64,000 bases of DNA from Oscillospiraceae bacterium (GCA_022800755.1 JAAWQX010000007.1:1-64000); one strand, 5' to 3'; positions 8,896 through 17,615 are shown, counted from the stretch's first letter. Program-made: numbers and translations. Notes: generated from the sequence alone by a model not told the origin.

Positions 8896-9156
8896 TTGGC
8901 AGTTCCATCCGCTGCCAGCGGAGATAGTCTGGACTGGAAAGATTTGTCCGCGAAAGAAATCTATACCCGGGTGACCACCAATGTGTCAAGCGGGAGTATC
9001 GTGCTGTTCCACAACGCCGCTTTGCATACCCCCGAGGCCCTGGCGGATATCATCGAGTATCTCCAGTCCAACGGGTATGAGATCGTTCCTGTCTCTGAAC
9101 TTATTTTATCCGGTGACTACACCATCGATCACACCGGACGGCAAATCGGCGCATGA
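8896..9156 (+). pseudogene. C-terminal fragment of a polysaccharide deacetylase
   Basis: The 86-codon frame contains DSLDWKDLSAKEIYTRV, GSIVLFHNA and HTPEALADIIEYL, followed by GYEIVPVSELI and a DHTGRQ tail. This is the C-terminal third of PdaA/PdaB-like NodB-family deacetylases, including the histidine-containing LFHN motif, but the catalytic N-terminal part (D, and HxxxH) is absent. Only a TTG without a clear ribosome binding site could start it. It reads as a truncated pseudogene next to another gene fragment. Confidence 0.7.
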
Positions 9157-9242
9157 ATTGCAGGGATTTCTTGCATTTTGCTTGTTTTCAATGCAGAAAT
9201 GCAATATCTTCCGGCAAAGTTAATTTCATCACAAACATTTTC

Positions 9243-9271
9243 GGCACCTGTCACAAATTTTGACAGGTGCC
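9243..9271. terminator. Stem-loop, terminator-like
   Basis: GGCACCTGTCA and TGACAGGTGCC form an 11-bp perfect stem with a 7-base loop, followed by only a weak T stretch (TTTGTG). It may be the terminator left from the degraded deacetylase. Confidence 0.5.
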
Positions 9272-9313
9272 TTTGTGATAAGCGGAGTTTTTCCCAAAAA
9301 CTGTAAAACATGA

Positions 9314-9342
9314 TTGAAAAATCTGTGGCAATCTTGTATAAT
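9314..9342 (+). promoter_or_regulatory. Promoter of hppA
   Basis: TTGAAA, 17-base spacer, TATAAT. The start is near 9349, giving a leader of about 74 bases with a 7-bp hairpin (TTTCCGG/CCGGAAA, 9363-9381) and a late ribosome binding site ATAGGAGTG. Confidence 0.85.
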
Positions 9343-9422
9343 GTGTTGATGTGATAGGGCCATTTCCGGCTTTCCCGGAAACCCCTGCCCGAAAAAAGAA
9401 ATAATAGGAGTGAGACTTCAAG

Positions 9423-11510
9423 ATGGAAAATCTCTTCTTACTCGGTTTCGCCGGTGCGATCGTCGCCCTTGTGTTCGCGTTTATTCAGCGGGGCAAGGTG
9501 ATGCGCTATTCCGAGGGAAACGAGAAAATGCAGAAAATCGCGGCAAGCATCCGCGAGGGTGCTAACGCATACCTGAAACAGCAGTACACAACTGTAATCA
9601 AAGTTTTTATTGTTGTGTTTATCGTTCTGCTGGTCATCGCCTTTGCCTCCGGCGGGAAGATGCTGTCCAAGTTTACCCCCTTCGCTTTCGTGACGGGCGG
9701 TATCTGGTCCATGCTGGCCGGACTGTTCGGCATGAAGATCGCCACCAATTCCAACGCCCGCACCGCCTGGGCCGCGTCCGAGAGCCTGAACAAGGGTCTG
9801 CGCGTCGCGTTCTCCTCCGGGTCTGTCATGGGCTTTACTGTGGTGGGCCTGGGTATGCTGGATATTACTTTGTGGTACACCCTGCTGCGCTATGTGTTCC
9901 ATGTGGACGACCCCGTCGTGCTGGGCAATATCATGGTCATGAACGGCATGGGCGCTTCCTTTATGGCCCTGTTCGCCCGTGTGGGCGGCGGTATCTACAC
10001 CAAGGCCGCTGACGTGGGCGCTGACCTGGTAGGTAAGGTCGAGGCCGGCATCCCCGAGGATGACCCCCGCAACCCCGCAACCATCGCCGACAACGTGGGC
10101 GACAACGTGGGCGACGTGGCCGGTATGGGCGCGGATTTGTATGAGTCCTATGTCGGGTCTATTCTGGCGACGTTCTCCCTGGGCGCCATCGCGGGCTATG
10201 GATGGAACGGTATGATGCTTCCTATCCTCCTGGCTGTGTGCGGCATCGTGTGCTCCATCATCGGGTCGTTCTTCGTGAAGACCAAAGAGGACGCGGACCA
10301 GATGTCTCTGCTGAAATCCCTGCGCACCGGTACTTATCTGGCCGCCGGGCTGTCAGCCCTCGCCGCTGCGCCGCTGACGTATTTTATCGTTCACAACATG
10401 GGCGTGTACGTGGCCATTCTCTGCGGTTTGGTGGGCGGCTGCGCCATCGGGTACTTTACCGAGTATTATACCTCTGATACATATAAGCCCACCCAGGAAC
10501 TGGCGGCCGCGTCTGAGACCGGCTCTGCCACCGTTATCATCGGCGGTATCTCTTTGGGGCTGAAGTCTACCATGGCTTCTATCCTCATCGTAGCCGTGGC
10601 CGTGCTGGTGAGCTTCTTCGCCGCCGGCGGCGCTTCGTCCTTTAACATGGGCCTGTACGGTATCGGCATCGCCGCGGTGGGAATGCTGTCTACCCTGGGC
10701 ATCACGCTGGCGACCGACGCTTACGGCCCCGTGGCCGACAACGCCGGCGGTATCGCCGAAATGAGCGGATTGCCGGAAGAGGTCCGTGAACGCACTGACG
10801 CACTGGATTCTCTCGGCAATACCACCGCCGCCACTGGCAAGGGCTTTGCCATCGGCTCTGCTTCCCTCACCGCGCTGGCACTGTTGGTGTCCTATGTGGA
10901 TATCGTTCAGAGCAACACCGCAGAGGTGCTGGACCTGTCTTTGACCAATCCTTTGATGCTTGTCGGTTTGTTCATCGGCGCGATGCTGACCTTTGTGTTC
11001 TCCGCGTTCACTATGAGCGCTGTGCAGAAAGCCGCGGAATCTATCGTGGTGGAAGTACGGCGGCAGTTTAAGGAAATTCCCGGCATTATGGACTTCAAAG
11101 CTGATCCGGATTACGCGTCCTGCGTCTCCCTGTGCACCAAGGGCGCGCTGCATGAGATGGTCGCGCCTGCCCTGCTGGCAATCATCGTGCCTATTCTCAC
11201 CGGCCTGGTGCTTGGCCCCATCGGTGTGGTGGGTCTGCTGGGCGGCGTGTCTGTTACCGGCTTCGCTATGGCCGTGTTCATGTCCAACGCCGGCGGCGCT
11301 TGGGATAACGCCAAGAAGTACATCGAGTCCGGCCATCACGGTGGTAAGGGCTCCGATCAGCACAAGGCCGCTGTTGTAGGCGATACCGTGGGCGATCCGT
11401 TTAAGGATACCTCCGGGCCGTCACTGAACATCCTCATCAAGCTGTGCTCTACGGTGTCGATCGTGTTCAGCGGCTTGATCCTGGCATTCAATTTGATGAA
11501 TATCCTGTAA
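9423..11510 (+). CDS. hppA: K+-stimulated membrane pyrophosphatase (ion pump)
   Basis: Hydrolyses cytosolic pyrophosphate and pumps Na+ and/or H+ across the membrane. The 695 aa polytopic protein begins with a hydrophobic helix. The substrate-binding region near residues 193-245 has [20 protein letters not shown] and [18 protein letters not shown]; the C-terminal acidic motif [19 protein letters not shown] is intact. The [10 protein letters not shown] segment near 465 has Ala and Gly where K+-independent enzymes have Lys and Thr, which places it in the K+-dependent class, many of which pump Na+. Monocistronic between its own promoter and a strong terminator. Confidence 0.95.
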   Translation: MENLFLLGFAGAIVALVFAFIQRGKVMRYSEGNEKMQKIAASIREGANAYLKQQYTTVIKVFIVVFIVLLVIAFASGGKMLSKFTPFAFVTGGIWSMLAGLFGMKIATNSNARTAWAASESLNKGLRVAFSSGSVMGFTVVGLGMLDITLWYTLLRYVFHVDDPVVLGNIMVMNGMGASFMALFARVGGGIYTKAADVGADLVGKVEAGIPEDDPRNPATIADNVGDNVGDVAGMGADLYESYVGSILATFSLGAIAGYGWNGMMLPILLAVCGIVCSIIGSFFVKTKEDADQMSLLKSLRTGTYLAAGLSALAAAPLTYFIVHNMGVYVAILCGLVGGCAIGYFTEYYTSDTYKPTQELAAASETGSATVIIGGISLGLKSTMASILIVAVAVLVSFFAAGGASSFNMGLYGIGIAAVGMLSTLGITLATDAYGPVADNAGGIAEMSGLPEEVRERTDALDSLGNTTAATGKGFAIGSASLTALALLVSYVDIVQSNTAEVLDLSLTNPLMLVGLFIGAMLTFVFSAFTMSAVQKAAESIVVEVRRQFKEIPGIMDFKADPDYASCVSLCTKGALHEMVAPALLAIIVPILTGLVLGPIGVVGLLGGVSVTGFAMAVFMSNAGGAWDNAKKYIESGHHGGKGSDQHKAAVVGDTVGDPFKDTSGPSLNILIKLCSTVSIVFSGLILAFNLMNIL

Positions 11511-11521
11511 AAAGCAAAACG

Positions 11522-11555
11522 AACAGCCCTCCGCAATGCGGAGGGCTGTTTTGTT
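11522..11555. terminator. Terminator of hppA
   Basis: AACAGCCCTCCGC / GCGGAGGGCTGTT, a 13-bp stem with an AAT loop, then TTGTTT. It probably also serves the convergent lipoprotein gene ending at 11556. Confidence 0.9.
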
Positions 11556-12137
11556 TCACTCAATCGGTTCCTTGGCAAAATAGACAACCGTGCCTTCCAC
11601 CCGCTCGGTACGGAAATCGGAACTGAGCGCGGCGGCCATGTAGTCGGAGTACGTCGCCCTCTCATCGTTCAAGAGCATATAAATGACCAGGCTGTATTCC
11701 GGGGTATCTGTGTGAGGCATTTCGTCAAAGCGCTTCAGGTACCGGTAAATCCCTGTATATTCTTTACCCTCGTCAAAATAGCGGTCGGTATAGGTCTCGC
11801 CGTCATAGGACAGGTCTTCTACAAGCAGCATGGGGTAATCGTCCTTGGCGGATTCGTAATACTCCGGGGAACAGCGTTCCGGGTCCAGAGTGTAATAGGT
11901 TACCAAACGGATCTCCGACGGTGTGCCCGACTTTGTGGTTTCCACAAACGTGTCCCATTGGTCCTGCCCGGCGGTCACGACGCTATCCTCAAACACCACG
12001 CAGTTTTCCGCTTTCGCCTGCTCCAGGGTGTAACGCTCGGCCGCGGTCTCCAGCGGCGTTTGCGGGGCGGGCGCTTTTGCTCCACAGCCGGCCAGCAGCA
12101 GGGACAATAAGAGGATGCTGGCAAATTCTCGTTTCAT
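11556..12137 (-). CDS. Predicted lipoprotein, function unknown
   Basis: I start it at ATG 12137, seven bases after AGGAGG, not at 12158 as in the ORF track. The 193 aa product begins MKREFASILLLSLLLAGCG, a lipoprotein signal with lipobox LAGC, so it is anchored outside the membrane. The mature part is acidic and has no motif I recognise. It lies 50 bases downstream of the esterase gene on the same strand without an obvious terminator between, so the two are probably co-transcribed. A surface or sensor role is possible but unsupported. Confidence 0.75.
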   Translation of the reverse strand: MKREFASILLLSLLLAGCGAKAPAPQTPLETAAERYTLEQAKAENCVVFEDSVVTAGQDQWDTFVETTKSGTPSEIRLVTYYTLDPERCSPEYYESAKDDYPMLLVEDLSYDGETYTDRYFDEGKEYTGIYRYLKRFDEMPHTDTPEYSLVIYMLLNDERATYSDYMAAALSSDFRTERVEGTVVYFAKEPIE

Positions 12138-12187
12138 GGCTGGCCCTCCTTTTTTCATTTAGACGGAGCGGCCGGGAAAAGGTTCCC

Positions 12188-12931
12188 TTATTCACCCAGA
12201 ATGTAAGGCAAAAAGTACCGGATCTGCTTTTTCCACCAGGGCCAGTCGTGGTTCACGTCCAGGCCCCAATAGTCTACCCAGACGTTGATTCCCTTTTCTT
12301 TCAGTACCGCGTCCAGGCGGCGGGTGCCGGCGAGAAGCTGTTCCTCCCAGGCCCCCTGCCCCACGCAGATCGCCGCCCGGCGCTCGTTGAACATCTGAAT
12401 ATACGGATGGTCACAGGGCATCCCGGACAGGCTCAGGCAAGGGTCGTTGGCATAGACGACCTCGTCTACATAGCCGCCGTACATGTCCTGGGTGTCATAG
12501 GTGCCGGACAGGGCGATCAGGCTGTCGAAAATGTCCGGGCGGCGGAAAAAGAAGTTCGCCGCGTGGTATGCGCCCATGGAAAAGCCCGTGGACAAAATCC
12601 CCTGCCCGGTGCCGTTGATCTCGTGGATGCGGGGGACCAGCTCTTCTACCACGTAGTTGTACCAGGCCTCGTGGCGGCGGACCCGGTCGTAGGGGTTGCC
12701 GTCCACGGCGGAGACCGTCTCTTTATCAATGGTGTCCACGGTGAACAGCTGCAAACGGCCGGATTCCAGGTAATCTTCCAGGGTCTCCAGCATTCCGAAG
12801 CCCTCCCAGTCGTAAAAACGGCCGTCCTGGCACGGTACGACAAACGCCGGCTTCCCTGCGTGGCCATAGACCTTGAACTCCATGTCCCGGCCCAGGTGAT
12901 GGCTGTATTCCTTGTGATATTCAATGTGCAT
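12188..12931 (-). CDS. Alpha/beta-hydrolase esterase family protein
   Basis: A 247 aa cytoplasmic alpha/beta-hydrolase of the putative esterase family (COG4947-like by pattern). The nucleophile elbow GFSMGAYHA lies near residue 117 with Ser as nucleophile; a late histidine in DVNHDWPWW fits the catalytic triad and is followed by a short C-terminal tail. The ribosome binding site is AGGAGGTG. It has its own promoter divergent from the ATP-grasp gene at 13061. Substrate unknown; the pairing with an ATP-grasp enzyme suggests a shared small-molecule pathway, which is inference. Confidence 0.8.
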   Translation of the reverse strand: MHIEYHKEYSHHLGRDMEFKVYGHAGKPAFVVPCQDGRFYDWEGFGMLETLEDYLESGRLQLFTVDTIDKETVSAVDGNPYDRVRRHEAWYNYVVEELVPRIHEINGTGQGILSTGFSMGAYHAANFFFRRPDIFDSLIALSGTYDTQDMYGGYVDEVVYANDPCLSLSGMPCDHPYIQMFNERRAAICVGQGAWEEQLLAGTRRLDAVLKEKGINVWVDYWGLDVNHDWPWWKKQIRYFLPYILGE

Positions 12932-12957
12932 AGCGCACCTCCTGTGGATTTCGGCTC

Positions 12958-12986
12958 ATCTTATCATAATTATGAAAAAAATGCAA
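12958..12986 (-). promoter_or_regulatory. Promoter of the esterase gene
   Basis: Minus strand TTGCAT, 17-base spacer, TAAGAT, ahead of the gene starting at 12931. Confidence 0.7.
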
Positions 12987-12994
12987 ATCTGTGC

Positions 12995-13023
12995 TTGTAT
13001 TTTCAAATCCGGTCATATATAAT
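12995..13023 (+). promoter_or_regulatory. Promoter of the ATP-grasp gene
   Basis: TTGTAT, 17-base spacer, TATAAT, ahead of the TTG start at 13061. It lies back to back with the esterase promoter (12958-12986), so the pair may be co-regulated. Confidence 0.75.
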
Positions 13024-13060
13024 CTCATTCATCTACTTGGAAGCGAAAGGATGAGACATT

Positions 13061-14254
13061 TTGAATTTTGTGTTTATCTCTCCCAATTTCCCGGAGGCTT
13101 ACCGCTGGTTCTGCATTCGGCTCAAGGAAAACGGCGTGAATGTGCTGGGCATCGGCGACGCGGCGTTTGATGACCTGCATCCCGATTTGAAAAGCGCGTT
13201 GACGGAGTATTACAAAGTCGACAGCCTGGAAAATTACGACCAGATGGTGCGGGCCATGGGGTATTTCACCGGGCGGTATGGCAAAATGGACTGGGTAGAA
13301 AGCAATAATGAGTACTGGCTGGAACTGGACGCCGCGCTGCGGACGGACTTCAATATCACCACAGGGCTGAAGTCCCACGAAATTGGGAAATTCAAAAGCA
13401 AAAGCGCCATGAAGTCCTTTTACAAAAAGGCCGGTATCCCCACCGCACGGTGTGCTCCGGTGACAACCTTGAAAAAGGGGGTGGCGTTTGCCAAAAAGGT
13501 CGGTTATCCTGTGGTGGTCAAGCCGGACAACGGCGTGGGTGCCGTGGCCACCTGGCGGCTGGAGAGCGACGCGGATATGGAGGCATTCTTTCAAGATGTG
13601 CCGGAAACGCCGTATCTCATGGAAGAATACGTCTCCGGGCATGTGACCACCTATGACGGCATCTGCAATTCCAAAGGCGAGGTGCTCTTCGCCGCCAGCC
13701 ATATTACACGGAATTCTATTATGGATATGGTCAACGAGGGCGTGCCTACTTATTATTATGTGGACAAGGAGGTCCCCGCTGATGTGGAGGCCGCCGGAAA
13801 GGCAACCTTACAGGCCTTCGGCGCAGCGAGCCGGTTTTTCCATTTGGAATTTTTCCGTCTGACTGAGGCAAAGGACGGCCTTGGCGATGTGGGCAATATC
13901 GTGGCTTTGGAAGTCAATATGCGTCCCGCCGGGGGGTATACGCCGGATATGCTGAATTTTTCCCAGAGCGCCGATGTGTACCAGATCTGGGCTGATATGG
14001 TCGCTTTTGACGAACTGCGGCATACGTATGACGGCCCGCACAGCTACTGCGTCTACGCCGGGCGGCGGGATGAGAATTCTTACGTGCGCTCCCTGGCGGA
14101 GCTGGAGGAACAGTGCGGCGAGCACGCGAAGCTGTTCACCCGGATGCCTGACGCACTGGCAGGCACCATGGGCAATCAGGTCGCCATCGCGTGCTATGAT
14201 TCCATGGAGGATGTAGAGCGGTTCATAAAAGACGCGTTTGAATTGGAGAAATAA
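13061..14254 (+). CDS. ATP-grasp family ligase, substrate unknown
   Basis: A 397 aa enzyme with a preATP-grasp N-terminal part (FVFISPNFPEAYRWFCIRLK) and an ATP-grasp core: GYPVVVKPDNGVGA binds ATP, YLMEEYVSGHVTTYDG follows, and VALEVNMRPAGGYTPDML carries the metal-binding Glu and Asn. ATP-grasp enzymes activate a carboxylate as acyl phosphate and join it to an amine or thiol. The start is TTG at 13061 after AAAGGATGAG. It resembles carbamoyl-phosphate synthase large-subunit-like proteins of unknown role. Its divergent neighbour is an esterase. Confidence 0.8.
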   Translation: MNFVFISPNFPEAYRWFCIRLKENGVNVLGIGDAAFDDLHPDLKSALTEYYKVDSLENYDQMVRAMGYFTGRYGKMDWVESNNEYWLELDAALRTDFNITTGLKSHEIGKFKSKSAMKSFYKKAGIPTARCAPVTTLKKGVAFAKKVGYPVVVKPDNGVGAVATWRLESDADMEAFFQDVPETPYLMEEYVSGHVTTYDGICNSKGEVLFAASHITRNSIMDMVNEGVPTYYYVDKEVPADVEAAGKATLQAFGAASRFFHLEFFRLTEAKDGLGDVGNIVALEVNMRPAGGYTPDMLNFSQSADVYQIWADMVAFDELRHTYDGPHSYCVYAGRRDENSYVRSLAELEEQCGEHAKLFTRMPDALAGTMGNQVAIACYDSMEDVERFIKDAFELEK

Positions 14255-14259
14255 CGATA

Positions 14260-14294
14260 GAACTCCCCTCGCTTCTGCGAGGGGAGTTCTTTAT
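14260..14294. terminator. Bidirectional terminator
   Basis: GAACTCCCCTCGC / GCGAGGGGAGTTC, a 13-bp stem with TTCT loop followed by TTTAT, between the convergent ATP-grasp and methyltransferase genes. Confidence 0.85.
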
Positions 14295-15496
14295 ACCACT
14301 TGGAAGATATAAAACTTCAAGTAGTTCGTCTCCGGGACATTCCATAAAATCGGGTGGTCCGCAGACTGCTGTCGGGCTTCGATCTGGCGCAGGGTCACAT
14401 GGGCGTCCTTTGCCGCAGCTTGGAGCATTTCCACAAACAGCGGCTCCGTCATGAAATGGGAACAGGAGCAGGTCGCCAGATATCCGCCCCGGGGCAGGAG
14501 TTTCATCGCCCGCAGGTTGATGTCCTTATAGCCCCGGACCGCGCTTTTTACCGTCGCGCCGCTTTTGGTGAACGCGGGCGGGTCCAGGATGATGAGGTCG
14601 TACGCCCCTTTTCCCTTGGCAGACAGGTCCGTGAGCAGCTGGAACACGTCGGCACATTGGAAGTCGATGTTGGTCAGGCCGTTTAAGGCGGCGTTGCGCC
14701 GGGCGGCAGACAGGGCCGTTTCCGATACGTCTATGCTGAGCACATGCTCCGCGCCGGCTTTGGCACAGTTCAGGCCGAAAGCGCCGGTATGGGTGAAGCA
14801 GTCCAGCACCCGCTTGCCCGGGGCCAGCTTCGCCACAGCGGCGCGGTTGTATTTCTGGTCCAGGAAAAAGCCGGTCTTCTGACCGTTGATGTAATCCACG
14901 TCATACAGCACGCCGTTTTCCGTGATTTGGACATGCCCGTCCCCGTTTCCCAGGAAATAGCCCGTGGTCTGGGGCAGGCCCTCCTTTTCCCGGATCGCAA
15001 CGTCGCTGCGCTCGTAGACAACGCCGATAGTCTCTCCCATTTCCCGCAGCAGCTCCGCCAGCGTGTTGAACAGCATGGCTTTCCGCCGGTCGATGCCCAG
15101 GCTCAATACCTGAGCCACCAGGACCGGGCCGAAGCGGTCTACCGTCAGGCCCGGGAAACCGTCCGCCTCGCCGAAAATCAGACGGCAGGCGGAAAAGTCT
15201 TCCCCCATGACCGTTTTTCGATACTCCAGCGCCCACTGCAGCTTCCGGTACCAGAAAGCGTCGTCAAAGCGGTCGTTGGTATTCGTGGACAGGATACGGA
15301 CACGGATTTTCGAGTTATCATTATAAAATCCCGCGCCCAGCCACTTGCCTTTGAGGCTGTATACATCTACGATGCCGCCGTTTTCCGGCATTCCGGTCAC
15401 GGCGGTCACTTCGTCGCCGTAGACCCAGGGGTGTCCCGCCCGCAGGGAACGGGCCGCTTTTTCCGTGACCGATACAGAGGGATAGGGTCTGTCCAT
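14291..15496 (-). CDS. rlmI: RlmI-like 23S rRNA (cytosine-C5) methyltransferase
   Basis: The 401 aa protein has an N-terminal PUA domain (SLRAGHPWVYGDEV), a central linker domain, and a C-terminal Rossmann-fold SAM-dependent methyltransferase: VLDCFTHTGAFGLNCAKAGA near residue 226 binds SAM, and LIILDPPAFTKS is the catalytic-loop motif of the RlmI/RlmK group. The TCSCS motif near the C-terminus supplies the cysteine. Its ATG directly abuts the TAA of capA, so it is the third gene of the S24 repressor-capA operon. The exact target base is not proven from sequence. Confidence 0.85.
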   Translation of the reverse strand: MDRPYPSVSVTEKAARSLRAGHPWVYGDEVTAVTGMPENGGIVDVYSLKGKWLGAGFYNDNSKIRVRILSTNTNDRFDDAFWYRKLQWALEYRKTVMGEDFSACRLIFGEADGFPGLTVDRFGPVLVAQVLSLGIDRRKAMLFNTLAELLREMGETIGVVYERSDVAIREKEGLPQTTGYFLGNGDGHVQITENGVLYDVDYINGQKTGFFLDQKYNRAAVAKLAPGKRVLDCFTHTGAFGLNCAKAGAEHVLSIDVSETALSAARRNAALNGLTNIDFQCADVFQLLTDLSAKGKGAYDLIILDPPAFTKSGATVKSAVRGYKDINLRAMKLLPRGGYLATCSCSHFMTEPLFVEMLQAAAKDAHVTLRQIEARQQSADHPILWNVPETNYLKFYIFQVV

Positions 15497-16654
15497 TTAC
15501 TCGCCTCCCTCGCTGCCGGACGGCTCATCGGCGGGCTCCGAACTGCCGCCGCCCCCGCCGGTGAGGTTGGAATAGTCCACCGACAGGTCCGGGCCATTGA
15601 ACGTGCCGTCCAGCTTGGACACCGTGCGGGCGTACTCGTCGCTGTCCGGGTCATAGGGCACCGGCTGGTAGTCGTTTTTCTGGGTGATGCTGGTCAGGCG
15701 GTACGGGATGGCCCGGGTCTCTTTCAGGTAATAGCCGCCTGTCTCGTCCTGCTCTATTACGATTTGGGCAATGCAGGTATCCTTGTCCCGGGGATTCGTG
15801 TTGCCGCCGAAACTGAAATTCCCCAGGCTGTAATAGATATAGCCGCCGTTATATTCCTCGGTGCGCTGCAGCACATGGGGGTGAGTGCCGCAGACCACGT
15901 TGGCCCCGGCGTCGATGGCGGCGTAGGCCGCGTCGATCTGGCTTTGGGTGACTCGGTAGGACCCTTCGATCCCCCAGTGACAGCACACGATGATGAAATC
16001 CGCCCCTTGGTCTTTCAGCGCCTGTACACCGTTGGTAATGTTCTCCGGCATAGGCGTCCAGGATCCGTTCACCGTCCAAGGCGTGACGTATACGCCCAGC
16101 TTCATGTCGTTTACGTCGAATATTTTGCCCTCGCTGCCCACTACATGCTCCACGCCTACCTTATCCAGACAGGCCGTTGTGTTGTCGATCCCCGTCTGGC
16201 CGAAGTCCGTGGCGTGGTTATTGCCCATGGTGGCACACTCTACGCTGCCCTCGGTGAGGATATTCGCGTACTCCGCCGGGCCGCAGAAATAGAAGGTCGT
16301 TGCGCCGTACAGGGGCGTTTCCGAAAAGCTGCATTCCAGGTTCGCAATGGTGAAGTCGTCTTCCGACAGCACATCCACACAGCCCGCAAAGGGCCAGGCG
16401 TAGTTGTCGCCCACCACGGTCTCAAAATCGCTGTTATACTGGCTGGACGCCAGGGTGCAGTCCCCTACCATGGAAATCACAATGGGTTCTTTCGGTTCCG
16501 GAGACGGCGTAGGGACCGGGGTATTCAGTCCGCTTTGGGACTGGTCCGGGGCCTCTATCTCCGGCATATCGTTGGACTTGCACCCCCAAAGGGTCAGCAG
16601 CGCCAGTGTCAGGACCGGCAGCCACCAGATTGGTCTCTTTCTCATTTCTTTCAT
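15497..16654 (-). CDS. CapA-family lipoprotein (PgsA-like phosphoesterase fold)
   Basis: A 385 aa lipoprotein: the signal peptide ends at LLTLWGC, then a low-complexity Pro/Gln linker and a CapA domain (calcineurin-like fold). Metal-binding motifs visible are ISMVGDCTLA, NLECSF, MGNNHATDFG and GTHPHVLQ. Homologues take part in poly-gamma-glutamate or capsule synthesis, but no other pgs or cap genes are nearby, so that role is unproven. The C-terminus is Gly/Ser/Glu-rich. It lies 21 bases after the S24 repressor gene. ATG at 16645 is an alternative start. Confidence 0.85.
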   Translation of the reverse strand: MKEMRKRPIWWLPVLTLALLTLWGCKSNDMPEIEAPDQSQSGLNTPVPTPSPEPKEPIVISMVGDCTLASSQYNSDFETVVGDNYAWPFAGCVDVLSEDDFTIANLECSFSETPLYGATTFYFCGPAEYANILTEGSVECATMGNNHATDFGQTGIDNTTACLDKVGVEHVVGSEGKIFDVNDMKLGVYVTPWTVNGSWTPMPENITNGVQALKDQGADFIIVCCHWGIEGSYRVTQSQIDAAYAAIDAGANVVCGTHPHVLQRTEEYNGGYIYYSLGNFSFGGNTNPRDKDTCIAQIVIEQDETGGYYLKETRAIPYRLTSITQKNDYQPVPYDPDSDEYARTVSKLDGTFNGPDLSVDYSNLTGGGGGSSEPADEPSGSEGGE

Positions 16655-16675
16655 CCTAACCTTGTATCATCTCTA

Positions 16676-17431
16676 TTACATATCCGGCAGCGCGACCCGC
16701 TCCGGCAAAAGCACCTTTCCAAAGCACATCAGCGTGATCCCCGCGCTAGGTGGGATATGCACGTCCGCGTCCGCCCGGTCCCGGTTCAGGGACAGCAGAT
16801 GCACACCGCCGTGGTAGTCCTGGCAGTATTGTTTGCACTTCATGTCTCCGTCTACGAAAAACAGCCCCACATCCCCATCATAGATGATGGCGCCGCGTTT
16901 GACTTTTTGGATCGAGCCGTCCGGGATGTACGGTTCCATGCTGTCTCCGCTGACGCGAAAGGCGAAATCCGCGGGGTCGGAATCGTCTACGGTGAAATCG
17001 TCGTAATCCTCGCCAAAGGCCGGGGACGCGTAACCCGCCGCGGCGGGGGTGCGGTAAATGGGGATGACCTTCGTTTTCGGCGCGGACGGCGGTTCGGCGG
17101 TCTGTTCCGTGCGGATCAGCTCCGCGTCGATCACTAATTGGGTCAGCCGCTTGCCGTGGGGATCCAGCTTTCGGTAATTTTGCACCAGGTCCCATTCCTC
17201 CAGGTCCGGCAGCTTCCCCGCCATAGGCCGGCCGCCGCAGGCTTCATAAAATACCTCTACCGGCACGTCCAGCCCTTCGCACAGGCGCAGCAGCATGTCA
17301 AAGTCGATTTTCATGCTGTCCCGCTTGATGATGCTGTACAGGGTCTGAGGCGAAATGCCCGTGCGCCGGGACAATTCGTTTACATTTAAATTGCGCTCCT
17401 GCAAGAAGCGCTTCAGGGTCGTTCCAACCAT
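16676..17431 (-). CDS. XRE-type repressor with S24 (LexA-like) peptidase domain
   Basis: A 251 aa regulator; ATG at 17431 fits AGAGGTGG, whereas the ORF-track GTG at 17440 has no ribosome binding site. The N-terminal helix-turn-helix (NVNELSRRTGISPQTLYSI) is followed by a linker and an S24 domain. An Ala-Gly bond in AAAGYAS is a possible self-cleavage site, and SGDSMEP and DMKCKQY supply the catalytic Ser and Lys, so RecA-stimulated autocleavage is plausible. It leads an operon with capA and rlmI, and a palindrome overlies its own promoter, suggesting autorepression. Confidence 0.85.
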   Translation of the reverse strand: MVGTTLKRFLQERNLNVNELSRRTGISPQTLYSIIKRDSMKIDFDMLLRLCEGLDVPVEVFYEACGGRPMAGKLPDLEEWDLVQNYRKLDPHGKRLTQLVIDAELIRTEQTAEPPSAPKTKVIPIYRTPAAAGYASPAFGEDYDDFTVDDSDPADFAFRVSGDSMEPYIPDGSIQKVKRGAIIYDGDVGLFFVDGDMKCKQYCQDYHGGVHLLSLNRDRADADVHIPPSAGITLMCFGKVLLPERVALPDM

Positions 17432-17450
17432 GGCTACCACCTCTTTTGGT

Positions 17451-17491
17451 ATCCTACCATGTCAGGATTTGTATGTCAATAAATAAATCCT
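17451..17491 (-). promoter_or_regulatory. Promoter with overlapping operator palindrome
   Basis: On the minus strand TTGACA (17474-17479), 17-base spacer, TAGGAT (17451-17456). The inverted pair AGGATTT (17464-17470) and AAATCCT (17485-17491), separated by 14 bases, straddles the -35 box. This is a natural site for autoregulation by the S24 repressor, though binding is inferred only. Confidence 0.65.
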
Positions 17492-17533
17492 TGATAAAGT
17501 TTTATGATAACGCAGAATCCTTTGTGAAAAACG

Positions 17534-17580
17534 CATATAATGAATATTATGATGAATATATAACTGAAATATTCATAATT
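17534..17580. promoter_or_regulatory. AT-rich inverted and direct repeats, possible operator
   Basis: Two TGAATA copies and one TATTCATA lie in this AT-rich stretch; ATGAATATT and AATATTCAT can pair. The half-sites resemble ARG boxes (TGAATA/TATTCA) bound by ArgR, and the downstream genes encode an amino acid transporter. The match is loose and the assignment is inference. Confidence 0.35.
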
Positions 17581-17615
17581 TTTCCGAAATCATTGTATTT
17601 TTTTCAATTTTCGCA

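Noticed and set aside
11921-13054. 377-residue plus-strand ORF
   Set aside because: Antisense to the lipoprotein and esterase genes, with the His/Gly/Val-rich composition typical of mirror frames in GC-rich DNA.
14744-17137. 797-residue plus-strand ORF
   Set aside because: Antisense to the rlmI, capA and S24 repressor genes, which have clear motifs and starts; no domain recognised in the long frame.
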